A stretch of DNA of 64,000 bases from Streptomyces sp. 130 (GCF_007096885.1 NZ_VJNO01000005.1:1-64000); one strand, 5' to 3'; counted from the stretch's first letter, positions 32,915 through 42,505 are shown. The notes: generated by a model from the letters alone, not told the origin. Translations and numbers: made by a program.

Positions 32915-34972
32915 TCAGCCGTTGCGCTTCCAGCGCGGCTTGTCGTCGCGGCGGCCGAAGGAGCCGGTGCTGGTGCCGGTCGAACGGTGGTCGTCGCGGC
33001 GGCCGTTCGGACGGTCCGAGCGGAAGCCGCCGGAGGGGCGGTCGTCCCGGCGGTCGCGGTTGTACGGACGGTCGCCGCCGCCCGAGCGGAAGCCGCCCGA
33101 GGGGCGGTCGTCGCGACGGTCACGGCTGAACGACGGACGGTCGTCCCGGCGGTCGAAGGAGCGACCGCCGCGGTCGTCCCGGCGGTCGCCGCCCGAGCGG
33201 AAGCCGCCGGAGGGGCGGTCGTCGCGACGGTCGCGGTTGTACGGACGGTCGCCGCCGCCCGAGCGGAAGCCGCCCGAGGGACGGTCGTCGCGACGGTCAC
33301 GGCTGAACGACGGACGGTCGTCCCGGCGGTCGTTGCCCCGGTAGCCGCCCGACGGACGGTCGTCCCGGCGGAACGGACGGTCGCCCCGGTCGTCGCGGCG
33401 GTCGTTGCCCCGGTAGCCACCGCGGTTGTCGCGGCGCTCGTAGTTGCCCCGCTCGTCGCGGCGGTCCTCGCGCGCGGCCGGCTGCTCCGGCACGGAGGCG
33501 GCGGCAGCCGCGAGGGCGGCCTCGGCCTCGGCGGTGACCTCGGCCACGGCGGCCTCGGGGTCGTCGCCGCGCTCACGGGCGGCACGGGCCACCAGGCGGT
33601 CGGCCTCCTCGCGGAGCTCGACGGCGCGGCGCTGGGCGCGCTCCAGCTGCTTGGTCAGCTCGGCGGCCTCGCGCTCGGCCTGCTTCGCGGCGTTGTTCGC
33701 GGAGTCGGCCTGGACCTCGGTGAGCGAACGGGCGCCGGTGATCTCGGCGACCTCCGGCTCGAAGACGCCCGCGCCCTGCACGATGTGGCGCGAGGCGTCG
33801 ACGCCCGCGTCCTCCATCAGGCGGAAGATCTGACGGCGCTGGTGCGGCAGCGCCAGCGAGACGACCACACCGGACTTGCCGGCCCGGGCGGTACGGCCCG
33901 AGCGGTGCAGGTAGTCCTTGTGGTCACCGGCCGGGTCCACGTTCAGGACCAGGTCGATGCCGTCGACGTGGATACCGCGCGCGGCGACGTCGGTCGCGAC
34001 GAGCGCGTTGACGTAGCCCTTCTTGAAGTCCTCCAGGACCCGGGTGCGCGCGCCCTGCGTCATGCCGCCGTGCAGTGCGTCCGCCTTGACGCCCGCGTCG
34101 ACGAGCTGCTCTGCGATCCGGTCGGCGCCCAGCTGGGTGCGGACGAAGATGATCGTGCGGCCCTTGCGGGCGGCGATCGCGGAGGTGACCGGCGCCTTGT
34201 CCTTCGGCTTCACGACGAGGACGTGGTGCGACATGGTCGAGACGTTGCCCTGGGCGGAGTCGACCTCGTGGGTGACCGGGTTGCTCAGGTAGCGCTTGAC
34301 CAGCGTGCCGATCTCGTTCTCCATGGTGGCGGAGAAGAGCATGCGCTGGCCGCCCTCGGGGATCTGGTCCAGCAGCTCGGTGACCTCGGGCAGGAAGCCC
34401 AGGTCGGACATCTGGTCGGCCTCGTCGAGGACGGCGACCTGGACGCTCGAGAGCGAGCACGCGCCGCGGTTGATGATGTCGCGCAGCCGGCCCGGGGTGG
34501 CGACGAGGATGTCGACACCGCGCTCCAGCGCGTAGATCTGGTTGCCCATGGACGTGCCGCCGCAGACGACCTTCATCTTCAGGCCGAGCACGTCGCCGTA
34601 CGGCTGCAGCGCGTCCGCGACCTGCATCGCGAGCTCACGGGTCGGGGTGAGGATGATCGCGCGGGGCTTCTTCTTCTCCGTGTACCCGTCCGCCAGCGCC
34701 GACAGGGTCGGCAGGCCGAAGGAGAGGGTCTTGCCGGAGCCGGTACGGCCGCGGCCGAGGATGTCCTTGCCGGCCAGGGCGTCCGGGATGGTCGCGGCCT
34801 GGATCGGGAAGGGCGTGGTCACACCGTTCTGCGCGAGCTTGCGGACGATGCCCTCGGGCAGGCCCAGGTCGGCGAAGGTGACGGTCGGCTCGGCGGCCTC
34901 GGCGACTGCGGTGAGCTCGTCGTTCTCGACGTTCTCGGGCATGACGGTGTGGTCAGAACTGGAAATTGACAT
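32915..34972 (-). CDS. DEAD-box RNA helicase with Arg/Asp/Gly-rich tail
   Basis: The 685-aa protein has the full helicase core: Q-motif region FPIQ, Walker A GRGRTGSGKT, VLDEADQMSDLGF, SATM and HRSGRTARAG. The core ends near residue 400. A helical linker (about 430-500) precedes about 170 residues of repeats such as RRDDRPSGGFRSGGGDRPYN, typical of RNA-binding tails of cold-shock helicases (CsdA/RhlE/DeaD group). It should unwind structured RNA in ribosome assembly or mRNA decay. The 220-bp leader before ATG 34972 may be regulatory. Confidence 0.95.
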   Translation of the reverse strand: MSISSSDHTVMPENVENDELTAVAEAAEPTVTFADLGLPEGIVRKLAQNGVTTPFPIQAATIPDALAGKDILGRGRTGSGKTLSFGLPTLSALADGYTEKKKPRAIILTPTRELAMQVADALQPYGDVLGLKMKVVCGGTSMGNQIYALERGVDILVATPGRLRDIINRGACSLSSVQVAVLDEADQMSDLGFLPEVTELLDQIPEGGQRMLFSATMENEIGTLVKRYLSNPVTHEVDSAQGNVSTMSHHVLVVKPKDKAPVTSAIAARKGRTIIFVRTQLGADRIAEQLVDAGVKADALHGGMTQGARTRVLEDFKKGYVNALVATDVAARGIHVDGIDLVLNVDPAGDHKDYLHRSGRTARAGKSGVVVSLALPHQRRQIFRLMEDAGVDASRHIVQGAGVFEPEVAEITGARSLTEVQADSANNAAKQAEREAAELTKQLERAQRRAVELREEADRLVARAARERGDDPEAAVAEVTAEAEAALAAAAASVPEQPAAREDRRDERGNYERRDNRGGYRGNDRRDDRGDRPFRRDDRPSGGYRGNDRRDDRPSFSRDRRDDRPSGGFRSGGGDRPYNRDRRDDRPSGGFRSGGDRRDDRGGRSFDRRDDRPSFSRDRRDDRPSGGFRSGGGDRPYNRDRRDDRPSGGFRSDRPNGRRDDHRSTGTSTGSFGRRDDKPRWKRNG
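33051..33332. repeat. Duplicated 105-bp block inside the helicase tail
   Basis: Positions 33051-33155 recur at 33228-33332 with one or two mismatches, 177 bp apart and in frame, encoding the repeated Arg/Asp/Gly-rich segment. Shorter related units surround both copies. Confidence 0.8.
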
Positions 34973-35194
34973 GCGAAATGCGAAACCTTCCGGAGTCTCG
35001 GCACGCGCCCATAACTCCGTGATTTCGCAATGTCGACCGCCTCAATGCGGTCCAGCCACGGCAAGGGAGAGTACGCGCCACACGGCGCTCTTCTGTGTCG
35101 GCGCCGGGCAATGGGATCAAACGATCTACCACCATACGCACTCTCACCCACATTGCGCAAGCCGCCTTCCCCCACCCCTCCCCTCGCCACCCCC

Positions 35195-35785
35195 TCAGGC
35201 CGGTCCCACCTGCGGTGATGCCTCCGGTGTACGCAGCTCCGCCACCCTCTCCGGCCACCCCAGGGCATCGGTACGGAACTGGGCGGCCGGAGACTCCGAG
35301 GGCGCCGGCGGCGCGGGCTCCGAGGGCTCCGGCTCGGGTTCCTGCGGGTCCGGCGGCGCGGGTGTGTCCGCCGGACCCTCCGGGCCGGGTACGGGGCCGG
35401 GGCCGGCCGGCACCGAGGGCTCCGGCGGCGCGGACTCGGGCGGACCCGCCGGTACGGAGGGGCGGGCGGCCCGGCCCCGGTCCTCGCCCTTCTCCGGCCC
35501 GCCGCCCCCGGGCTCGTCGGCGGCCGGGGCGCTCCCGGAGGGCGAGGCGGAAGCGCTCGGCCCGGCGCCCCGGCGCTCCGGCTGCGCACCGGTGCCGCCG
35601 TACCGGGAGCGGCCGGTCCCCGTCACCGTGGCACCGTTCGGCTCGACCGCGGCGCTCTTGGGCTCGGCGGGCCGCGAGGGCGCCGGTTTCGCCCCGTCGG
35701 AGCCGACGCTCATGCAGCCGGTGGACGCGGCGAGCGTGACAGCGGTGACCGCTGCCCAGCGGACGGGAGGGGAGAACTGACGCAC
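35195..35785 (-). CDS. Putative lipoprotein with Pro/Glu/Ser-rich body
   Basis: The 196-aa protein starts VRQFSPPVRWAAVTAVTLAA and has a lipobox at LAASTGC, so it should be lipidated and held on the outer face of the membrane. Nearly all the rest is low-complexity Pro, Glu, Ser, Gly and Ala, as in wall-spanning spacers. Only the last 35 residues look folded. GTG 35785 is chosen for GGAGG seven bases upstream; an in-frame ATG at 35827 would spoil the signal peptide. Function unknown. Confidence 0.75.
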   Translation of the reverse strand: MRQFSPPVRWAAVTAVTLAASTGCMSVGSDGAKPAPSRPAEPKSAAVEPNGATVTGTGRSRYGGTGAQPERRGAGPSASASPSGSAPAADEPGGGGPEKGEDRGRAARPSVPAGPPESAPPEPSVPAGPGPVPGPEGPADTPAPPDPQEPEPEPSEPAPPAPSESPAAQFRTDALGWPERVAELRTPEASPQVGPA

Positions 35786-35921
35786 GGGGGCACCTCCGGG
35801 GGCGCGAGGAAGGACGGGGCCTGACATGAACGGGCCGGGTGCGCTCTGCCCAACTCCCGCGACCCCGCGGGGGACACGCCCGCCGGGCCGGCTCCTTCAA
35901 CACGGGCGCCCCGCGCCCGGC

Positions 35922-36272
35922 TCACCCGTAACCGAGCGCGTGCAGCCTCTCGTCGTCGATGCCGAAGTGGTGGGCGATCTCGTGCACGACGGTGATCTCC
36001 GTCTCGGCCACCACGTCCTCGCGCGTCTCGCACATCCGCAGCGTCGGACCCCGGTAGATCGTGATCCGGTCCGGCAGCACGCCCGCGTACCACTCCCCGC
36101 GCTCGGTCAGCGGCGTGCCCTCGTACAGCCCGAGCAGTTCCGGGTCATCGGACTCCGGCTCGTCCTCGACGAAAACCGCGACGTTGTCCATCAGCCGGGT
36201 CAGCTCCGGCGGAATCCGGTCCAGTGCCTCGGCGACCAGTTCCTCGAACGCTTCCCGCGTCATCTCCAGCAC
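35922..36272 (-). CDS. Small metallopeptidase-family (zincin-like) protein
   Basis: The 116-aa protein carries HEIAHHFGIDDERLHALGY, the HExxH zinc signature plus a downstream acidic residue. The conserved N-terminus FEELVAEALDRIPPELTRLM matches the actinobacterial metallopeptidase family sometimes called DUF1025. It is probably cytoplasmic, with unknown substrate. GTG 36272 is used; ATG 36263 is a three-residue-shorter alternative. It is divergent from the metallophosphoesterase gene. Confidence 0.88.
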   Translation of the reverse strand: MLEMTREAFEELVAEALDRIPPELTRLMDNVAVFVEDEPESDDPELLGLYEGTPLTERGEWYAGVLPDRITIYRGPTLRMCETREDVVAETEITVVHEIAHHFGIDDERLHALGYG

Positions 36273-36389
36273 CCGGCCATTCTCCCGTACGGCCACCCGC
36301 CCCGCCCAGGCCCCGTGCCCGCCCAGGCCCCCTGCCCGTCCCGGCCCGCCCCGGGCATACCCGCACCGCGACTGGGGCAGGGGCACCCA

Positions 36390-37907
36390 ATGGCCCGCGC
36401 CCGAGTCCCCTTCCGCCGCCCGACACCCCGCCGCGCCGCGCACCGGACCCTCGCCGCGCCGCGCCCGTTCGTCCGGGCCCTCGGACTGGTCGTCGTGGTG
36501 CTGTTCGGCGCCTGGCTCGGGCTGCTCGCGGTGGGCAGCGTCCGGACGACCGTGGGGCCGATGGACACGACGATGACCCTGCGGCCCTCGCTCAGCGGCG
36601 GCACCAAGATCAATGTCTCCCCGCTCGGCGCCCTGGAGCTGGACTCGCACCACGCCCCGGTCCGGCTCGACGTGGACGTGGACCGGCTCGACCCGGTCCG
36701 CTCGCAGGCCCTGGTCCAGCACCCCGAACGGCTGGCCGGACTGGAGGACGAGGTCACCTCGGACGTCGCGTCGGGCACCCGTGAGCTGGCCCTGCGCTCC
36801 TGCGTCGCGGTGGTGACCGGGGCGACGGCGCTGGGCCTCGCGGTGTACCGCCGGCCGGGCCGGGCCCTGGCCGCCGGGGGGCTGGCCCTCGCGCTGCTCG
36901 CCGCCTCCGGCGTCGGCGCGTACGCCACCTGGAATCCGAAGTCGGTCCTGGAGCCCAAGTTCTCCGGCCTGCTCTCCAGCGCCCCGTCGGTCGTCGGCGA
37001 CGCCCGCTCGATCGTCAGCGACTTCGACGTCTACCAGCAGGAACTGGCCCGGCTGGTCACCAACGTCACCAAGCTGTACGACGCCACCTCGACGCTCCCC
37101 GTCTACCGCCCGGACCCGGCGACCCTGCGCGTCCTGCACGTCTCGGACGTCCATCTGAACCCGGCCGCGTGGCACATCATCGGCTCGCTCGTGAAGCAGT
37201 ACGACATCGACGTGATCATCGACTCCGGCGACACGATGGACCACGGCACCGCCGTCGAGAACAGCTTTCTGGACCCCATCGCCGACCTCGGCGCCCCCTA
37301 CATCTGGGTGCGCGGGAACCACGACTCGGCGGTGACACAGAAGTACCTGTCCGACAAGAAGCGCTTCCCCGACGTGCACGTCCTGGACCAGGGCCGGGCC
37401 GTGACGGTCGGCGGGCTGCGGGTCGCCGGGGTCGGGGACCCGCAGTTCACCCCGGACCGCACGGGCCCCGAGCAGGCCGAGGACGTCGAGAGCGTGGCCG
37501 GCCGCACGCTCGCCGCCGCCCTGCGCGAGGAGCAGCGGTCCGGCACCCCCGTCGACATCGCCGTCGCCCATGAGCCGGAGGCGGCGAAGGAGACGGACGG
37601 CGAGGTGCCGTTGGCGCTGGCCGGCCACGTGCACCACCGGCAGAACGAGGTCCTGAAGGGCGGCACCCGGCTGATGGTCGAGGGGTCCACGGGCGGTGGC
37701 GGGCTGCGGGCCGTCCAGAACAAGGAGCCGGAACAGGTGCTCGCGTCGGTGCTCTACCTGGACCGCTCCACCCGTCGTCTGCAGGCCTGGGACGAGATCA
37801 CCCTGGGCGGCCTCGGACTGACGACGGCCGAGGTCAGCCGCCACCTGCCGGCGCAGAAGCCCCCCCCCGCGAGCCCGTCTCCGACCGACCCGACCCCCTC
37901 CCCGTAA
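36390..37907 (+). CDS. Membrane-anchored metallophosphoesterase
   Basis: The 505-aa protein has TM segments near residues 28-52 and 140-185, then a calcineurin-like phosphoesterase (about 245-480). Metal ligands are visible in HVSDVHLN, DSGDTMDHG, WVRGNHDS and AGHVHHRQ. The catalytic part probably lies outside the cytoplasm. It could hydrolyse a phosphodiester or a cyclic nucleotide; the substrate is unknown. The ATG at 36390 follows a GGGG tract. The Pro/Ser tail is disordered. Confidence 0.9.
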   Translation: MARARVPFRRPTPRRAAHRTLAAPRPFVRALGLVVVVLFGAWLGLLAVGSVRTTVGPMDTTMTLRPSLSGGTKINVSPLGALELDSHHAPVRLDVDVDRLDPVRSQALVQHPERLAGLEDEVTSDVASGTRELALRSCVAVVTGATALGLAVYRRPGRALAAGGLALALLAASGVGAYATWNPKSVLEPKFSGLLSSAPSVVGDARSIVSDFDVYQQELARLVTNVTKLYDATSTLPVYRPDPATLRVLHVSDVHLNPAAWHIIGSLVKQYDIDVIIDSGDTMDHGTAVENSFLDPIADLGAPYIWVRGNHDSAVTQKYLSDKKRFPDVHVLDQGRAVTVGGLRVAGVGDPQFTPDRTGPEQAEDVESVAGRTLAAALREEQRSGTPVDIAVAHEPEAAKETDGEVPLALAGHVHHRQNEVLKGGTRLMVEGSTGGGGLRAVQNKEPEQVLASVLYLDRSTRRLQAWDEITLGGLGLTTAEVSRHLPAQKPPPASPSPTDPTPSP

Positions 37908-37987
37908 ACCGTTTTGGCGAACGCCGCCGGCATCCCATATGCTTCTCACGTCCCCGACGCGCTGCAAGGCGCGCAGGTGGGCCCTTA

Positions 37988-38060
37988 GCCCTCATCGTCT
38001 AGTGGCCCAGGACGCCGCCCTTTCAAGGCGGTAGCACGGGTTCGAATCCCGTTGGGGGCA
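37988..38060 (+). tRNA. tRNA-Glu (UUC)
   Basis: This is a 73-nt cloverleaf with acceptor GCCCTCA and TGGGGGC, discriminator A. Anticodon loop CTTTCAA gives UUC. It is the first of a Glu-Asp-Phe cluster. CCA is not encoded. Confidence 0.95.
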
Positions 38061-38098
38061 CGCTTGAACGTGTGCGAGACTCGTCTCGCACATTGCTT

Positions 38099-38173
38099 GG
38101 TCCTGTGGAGCAGTTAGGAGTGCTCGCCACCCTGTCAAGGTGGAGGCCGCGGGTTCAAATCCCGTCAGGACCG
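38099..38173 (+). tRNA. tRNA-Asp (GUC), copy 1
   Basis: This is a 75-nt cloverleaf with acceptor GGTCCTG and CAGGACC, discriminator G. Anticodon loop CTGTCAA gives GUC. It is identical to the copy at 42426-42500. Confidence 0.95.
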
Positions 38174-38175
38174 CT

Positions 38176-38195
38176 GAGGTTTCACGTGAAACCTC
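38176..38195. other. parS centromere site between tRNA-Asp and tRNA-Phe
   Basis: The exact Streptomyces parS GTTTCACGTGAAAC (38179-38192) is the core of a perfect 20-bp palindrome that extends three bases on each side. It lies in the 24-bp spacer between two tRNA genes. Confidence 0.9.
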
Positions 38196-38197
38196 GT

Positions 38198-38274
38198 GGC
38201 TGGGTAGCTCAGTTGGTACGAGCGATCGCCTGAAAAGCGATAGGTCGCCGGTTCGATCCCGGCCCCAGCCACCA
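38198..38274 (+). tRNA. tRNA-Phe (GAA), CCA encoded
   Basis: The cloverleaf has acceptor GGCTGGG and CCCAGCC, discriminator A. Anticodon loop CTGAAAA gives GAA. The 3' CCA is encoded (38272-38274), unlike in its neighbours. Confidence 0.95.
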
Positions 38275-38276
38275 CC

Positions 38277-38307
38277 CGAAGGCCCCGTCCGATGGACGGG
38301 GCCTTCG
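38277..38307 (+). terminator. Terminator of the Glu-Asp-Phe tRNA cluster
   Basis: A perfect 14-bp stem CGAAGGCCCCGTCC with its complement and a 3-nt loop starts 3 bp after tRNA-Phe. Confidence 0.85.
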
Positions 38308-38399
38308 TCGTGCCGGACCACCTCCGCCCTCCCCGAGGGGGACCGTCGCCCGAAATGGGTTCGCCCTTCCTCCGGGCCGGGTGAGATCCTGGAACCCGT

Positions 38400-41300
38400 A
38401 TGTCTACTTCCTTCGCCGATCTCCAGTCCCGGCTCGCGCAGCTCTCGCTCCGTGACGCGAACCGGCTCGGCCGCCGCCTCGAAGGCGCGCGCCGCATCCG
38501 CAAGCCCGAGGCCCAGCGGGCCGTGCTGGACGAGATCGCCGCCCAGGCGGACAAGGCAGCCGGGCGGCTCGAACAGCGGGCCGGCCGGATGCCCGCCGTC
38601 ACGTACCCCGAGCAGCTTCCGGTCAGCCAGAAGAAGGACGAGATCCTGGAGGCGATACGCGACCACCAGGTCGTGATCGTCGCCGGTGAGACCGGCTCCG
38701 GCAAGACCACTCAGATCCCCAAGATCTGCATGGAGCTGGGCCGGGGCCTGCGGGGCATGATCGGGCACACCCAGCCGCGCCGGATCGCCGCGCGCACGGT
38801 GGCCGAGCGGATCGCCGACGAGCTGAAGACGCCGCTCGGCGAGACCGTGGGCTGGAAGGTCCGCTTCACCGACCAGGTGAACCCGGACGCGACCTTCGTG
38901 AAGCTGATGACGGACGGCATCCTGCTCGCCGAGATCCAGACGGACCGCGAGCTGCTCGCGTACGACACGATCATCATCGACGAGGCCCACGAGCGGTCGC
39001 TGAACATCGACTTCCTGCTCGGCTATCTGGCCCGGCTGCTGCCCAGGCGCCCCGATCTGAAGGTCGTCGTCACCTCCGCGACCATCGACCCGGAACGCTT
39101 CTCGCGCCACTTCGGCGACGCCCCGATCATCGAGGTCAGCGGGCGCACCTACCCCGTTGAGGTGCGGTACCGCCCGCTCCTGGAGGAGGACGGCGACGAC
39201 GCCGACCGCGACCAGATCACCGCGATCTGCGATGCGGTGGACGAGCTCCAGAGCGAGGGCCCGGGCGACGTCCTGGTCTTCCTCTCCGGCGAGCGCGAGA
39301 TCCGCGACACCGCCGACGCGCTCGGCAAACGCAATCTGCGCGGCACCGAGGTACTCCCCCTGTACGCGCGCCTGTCGCACGCCGAGCAGCACCGGGTGTT
39401 CCAGCGGCACACCGGGCGGAGGATCGTTCTCGCGACCAACGTCGCCGAGACCTCGCTGACCGTCCCCGGCATCAAGTACGTGATCGATCCGGGGACCGCC
39501 CGCATCTCCCGCTACAGCCACCGCACCAAGGTCCAGCGGCTGCCGATCGAGCGGATCTCGCAGGCCAGCGCCAATCAGCGCAAGGGCCGCTGCGGCCGCA
39601 CCTCGGACGGCATCTGCATCCGGCTGTACTCCGAGGACGACTTCCTGACCCGTCCGGAGTTCACCGACGCGGAGATCCTGCGGACGAACCTGGCCTCCGT
39701 CATCCTCCAGATGACCGCCGCCGGCCTCGGCGACATCGAGAAGTTCCCCTTCATCGACCCGCCGGACCACCGCAACATCCGCGACGGCGTGCAGCTCCTC
39801 CAGGAGCTCGGCGCGCTCGACCCCGCGGAGAAGGACCCGAAGAAGCGGCTCACCCCGCTCGGCCGCAAGCTCTCCCAGCTCCCGGTCGACCCGCGCCTCG
39901 CCCGTATGGTCGTCGAGGCCGACCGCAACGGCTGCGTCCGCGAGGTCATGGTCATCGCCGCCGCGCTCTCCATCCAGGACCCGCGCGAGCGGCCCTCCGA
40001 CAAGCAGACGCAGGCCGACCAGCAGCACGCCCGGTTCAAGGACGAGACGTCCGACTTCCTGGCGTTCCTGAACCTGTGGCGGTACCTCCGCGAGCAGCAG
40101 AAGGAGCGCGGCTCCTCCAGCTTCCGCCGGATGTGCAAGCAGGAGTATCTGAACTTCCTCCGCATCCGCGAGTGGCAGGACATCTACGCCCAGCTGCGCA
40201 CGGTCGCCAAGCAGATGGGCATCGCCCTCAACGACGAGGACGCCCCTGAGCAGGCGGTGCACACCTCGCTGCTGGCCGGACTGCTGTCGCACATCGGGCT
40301 GAAGGACACCGAGAAGAACGAGTACCTGGGCGCGCGCAGCGCCAAGTTCGCGATCTTCCCCGGTTCGGCGCTTTTCAAGAAGCAGCCGCGGTTCGTGATG
40401 TCGGCGGAGCTGGTGGAGACGTCCCGGCTCTGGGCGCGGGTCAACGCCAAGGTCGAGCCGGAGTGGATCGAGCCGCTGGCCCAGCACCTGCTGAAGCGCA
40501 CCTACAGCGAACCGCACTGGGAGAAGGACCAGGCCGCGGTGATGGCCTACGAGCGGGTCACGCTGTACGGCGTGCCGATCGTCGCCCAGCGCAAGATCAA
40601 TTTCGGCCGGATCGACCAGGAGACCTCGCGGGACCTTTTCATCCGCAATGCCCTGGTCGAGGGCGACTGGCGCACGCATCACCAGTTCTTCCACGACAAC
40701 CGCAAACTGCTCGGCGAGGTCGAGGAGCTGGAGCACCGCGCCCGGCGCCGCGACATCCTCGTGGACGACGAGACGCTGTTCGACTTCTACGACCAGCGCA
40801 TCCCCGAGCACATCGTCTCCGGCGCGCACTTCGACTCGTGGTGGAAGCACAAGCGGCGCGACGAGCCGGACGCGCTCGACTTCGAGCGCTCGATGCTCAT
40901 CAACGAGAAGGCCGGGGCCGTCACCAAGGACGACTACCCGGACTCCTGGCGGCAGGGGAAGCTGAAGTTCCGGGTGACCTACCAGTTCGAGCCGGGCGCG
41001 GACGCCGACGGTGTGACCGTCCACATTCCGCTCCAGGTGCTGAACCAGGTGACGTCCGAGGGCTTCGACTGGCAGATCCCCGGCCTGCGCGAGGAGCTCG
41101 TCACCGAACTGATCCGCTCGCTGCCCAAGCCGATCCGCCGGCATTACGTGCCCGCGCCGAACTACGCCGCCAAGTTCCTGGACCGGGCCGTGCCCCTCCA
41201 GGAGCCGCTGCCGGCGACGCTGGCCCGTGAGCTCCAGCGGATGGTCGGGGTCCCGGTCACCGCGGACGACTTCGACCTGAGCCGGGTCCCGGACCACCTC

Positions 41301-42320
41301 AAGATCACCTTCCGGATCGTGGACGAGCGGCGCCGCAGGGTCGCCGAGGACAAGGACCTGGAGGCGCTGAAGCTCCGGATGCGCCCGAAGGCCCGTCAGG
41401 CCCTCTCCAAGGCCGCCGCGGCCACCGCGGGGCCCTCCGGCGAGTCCATCGAGCGCTCGGGCCTGAAGGACTGGTCGATCGGCACGCTGAACAAGGTCTT
41501 CGAGACGCGCAGGGCCGGCCAGCCGGTCAAGGCGTACCCCGCGCTGGTGGACCAGGGGGAGACCGTCGCCGTACGCCTCTTCGACACGGAGGCCGAGCAG
41601 GCGCAGGCGATGTGGCGCGGAACCCGGAAGCTGATCCTGCTGAACATCCCGGTCAATCCGGCGAAGTTCGCGTCGGACAAGCTGACGAACCAGCAGAAGC
41701 TGGCCCTGTCCCGCAATCCGCACGGCTCGATCCAGGCGCTCTTCGACGACTGCGCGACGGCCGCCGCCGACCGGCTGATCGCGGCGCACGGCGGTCCCGC
41801 CTGGGACGAGGAGTCCTTCCGGACGCTGTTCGACAAGGTGCGCGCCGACTTGGTCGACCTGACCGTGCGCACGATCGGCCAGGTGCAGCAGATCCTGGCG
41901 GCCTGGCAGGCGTGCGAGCGCCGGCTGAAGGCCACCAACAGCCTGGTCCTGATCAACAACGTCACGGACGTACGCGATCACCTGGCGCGGCTGATGCCGC
42001 CCGGCTTCGTCACCGCGACCGGGCTGCGCAGGCTGCCCGACCTGATGCGCTACCTGGTGGCGGAGGACCGCAGACTCCAGCAGATGCCGACCAACGTCCA
42101 GCGCGACACCACGCGTATGGAGAAGGTCCACGAGATGCAGGACGAGTACGCCTGGCTGCTGGAACAGCTGCCCAAGGGCCGGCCCGTCCCGCAGGAGGTG
42201 CTGGACATCCGGTGGATGATCGAGGAGCTGCGGGTGAGCTACTTCGCGCACGCCCTGGGCACCGCGTTCCCCGTCTCGGACAAGCGCATCGTGAAGGCGA
42301 TCGACGCCGCGGCGCCCTAG
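38400..42320 (+). CDS. hrpA: ATP-dependent RNA helicase HrpA (DEAH-box)
   Basis: The 1306-aa protein matches the full length of HrpA. Motif I AGETGSGKTTQIPK (about 96), motif II IIIDEAHERSLNIDFLLGYL (about 190-209), motif III VVTSATIDPERF and motif VI QRKGRCGRTSDGICIRLYS are all present. OB-fold and DUF3418 C-terminal regions follow. HrpA processes structured mRNA and resolves ribosome collisions in E. coli. It lies between two identical tRNA-Asp genes, with its own start about 90 bp past the tRNA terminator. No clear ribosome site precedes the ATG. Confidence 0.95.
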   Translation: MSTSFADLQSRLAQLSLRDANRLGRRLEGARRIRKPEAQRAVLDEIAAQADKAAGRLEQRAGRMPAVTYPEQLPVSQKKDEILEAIRDHQVVIVAGETGSGKTTQIPKICMELGRGLRGMIGHTQPRRIAARTVAERIADELKTPLGETVGWKVRFTDQVNPDATFVKLMTDGILLAEIQTDRELLAYDTIIIDEAHERSLNIDFLLGYLARLLPRRPDLKVVVTSATIDPERFSRHFGDAPIIEVSGRTYPVEVRYRPLLEEDGDDADRDQITAICDAVDELQSEGPGDVLVFLSGEREIRDTADALGKRNLRGTEVLPLYARLSHAEQHRVFQRHTGRRIVLATNVAETSLTVPGIKYVIDPGTARISRYSHRTKVQRLPIERISQASANQRKGRCGRTSDGICIRLYSEDDFLTRPEFTDAEILRTNLASVILQMTAAGLGDIEKFPFIDPPDHRNIRDGVQLLQELGALDPAEKDPKKRLTPLGRKLSQLPVDPRLARMVVEADRNGCVREVMVIAAALSIQDPRERPSDKQTQADQQHARFKDETSDFLAFLNLWRYLREQQKERGSSSFRRMCKQEYLNFLRIREWQDIYAQLRTVAKQMGIALNDEDAPEQAVHTSLLAGLLSHIGLKDTEKNEYLGARSAKFAIFPGSALFKKQPRFVMSAELVETSRLWARVNAKVEPEWIEPLAQHLLKRTYSEPHWEKDQAAVMAYERVTLYGVPIVAQRKINFGRIDQETSRDLFIRNALVEGDWRTHHQFFHDNRKLLGEVEELEHRARRRDILVDDETLFDFYDQRIPEHIVSGAHFDSWWKHKRRDEPDALDFERSMLINEKAGAVTKDDYPDSWRQGKLKFRVTYQFEPGADADGVTVHIPLQVLNQVTSEGFDWQIPGLREELVTELIRSLPKPIRRHYVPAPNYAAKFLDRAVPLQEPLPATLARELQRMVGVPVTADDFDLSRVPDHLKITFRIVDERRRRVAEDKDLEALKLRMRPKARQALSKAAAATAGPSGESIERSGLKDWSIGTLNKVFETRRAGQPVKAYPALVDQGETVAVRLFDTEAEQAQAMWRGTRKLILLNIPVNPAKFASDKLTNQQKLALSRNPHGSIQALFDDCATAAADRLIAAHGGPAWDEESFRTLFDKVRADLVDLTVRTIGQVQQILAAWQACERRLKATNSLVLINNVTDVRDHLARLMPPGFVTATGLRRLPDLMRYLVAEDRRLQQMPTNVQRDTTRMEKVHEMQDEYAWLLEQLPKGRPVPQEVLDIRWMIEELRVSYFAHALGTAFPVSDKRIVKAIDAAAP

Positions 42321-42425
42321 CGAAGACGCGTAACGGGAGCACCACCCTCGGTGAGTTCGACCGCACCCGCCGGACTCCTGTACAGTCTGTTTTCGCAGCC
42401 GGACGCGAGGAAGGCAGCGAAACCT

Positions 42426-42500
42426 GGTCCTGTGGAGCAGTTAGGAGTGCTCGCCACCCTGTCAAGGTGGAGGCCGCGGGTTCAAATCCCGTCAGGACCG
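42426..42500 (+). tRNA. tRNA-Asp (GUC), copy 2
   Basis: All 75 nt are identical to the tRNA-Asp at 38099. A possible promoter (-10 TACAGT near 42384) lies just upstream. Confidence 0.95.
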
Positions 42501-42505
42501 CAGAA

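Noticed and set aside
38099..42500. Integrated element between the tRNA-Asp copies
   Set aside because: Only the housekeeping helicase hrpA lies between them; no integrase or phage gene is seen, so only the repeat itself is reported.
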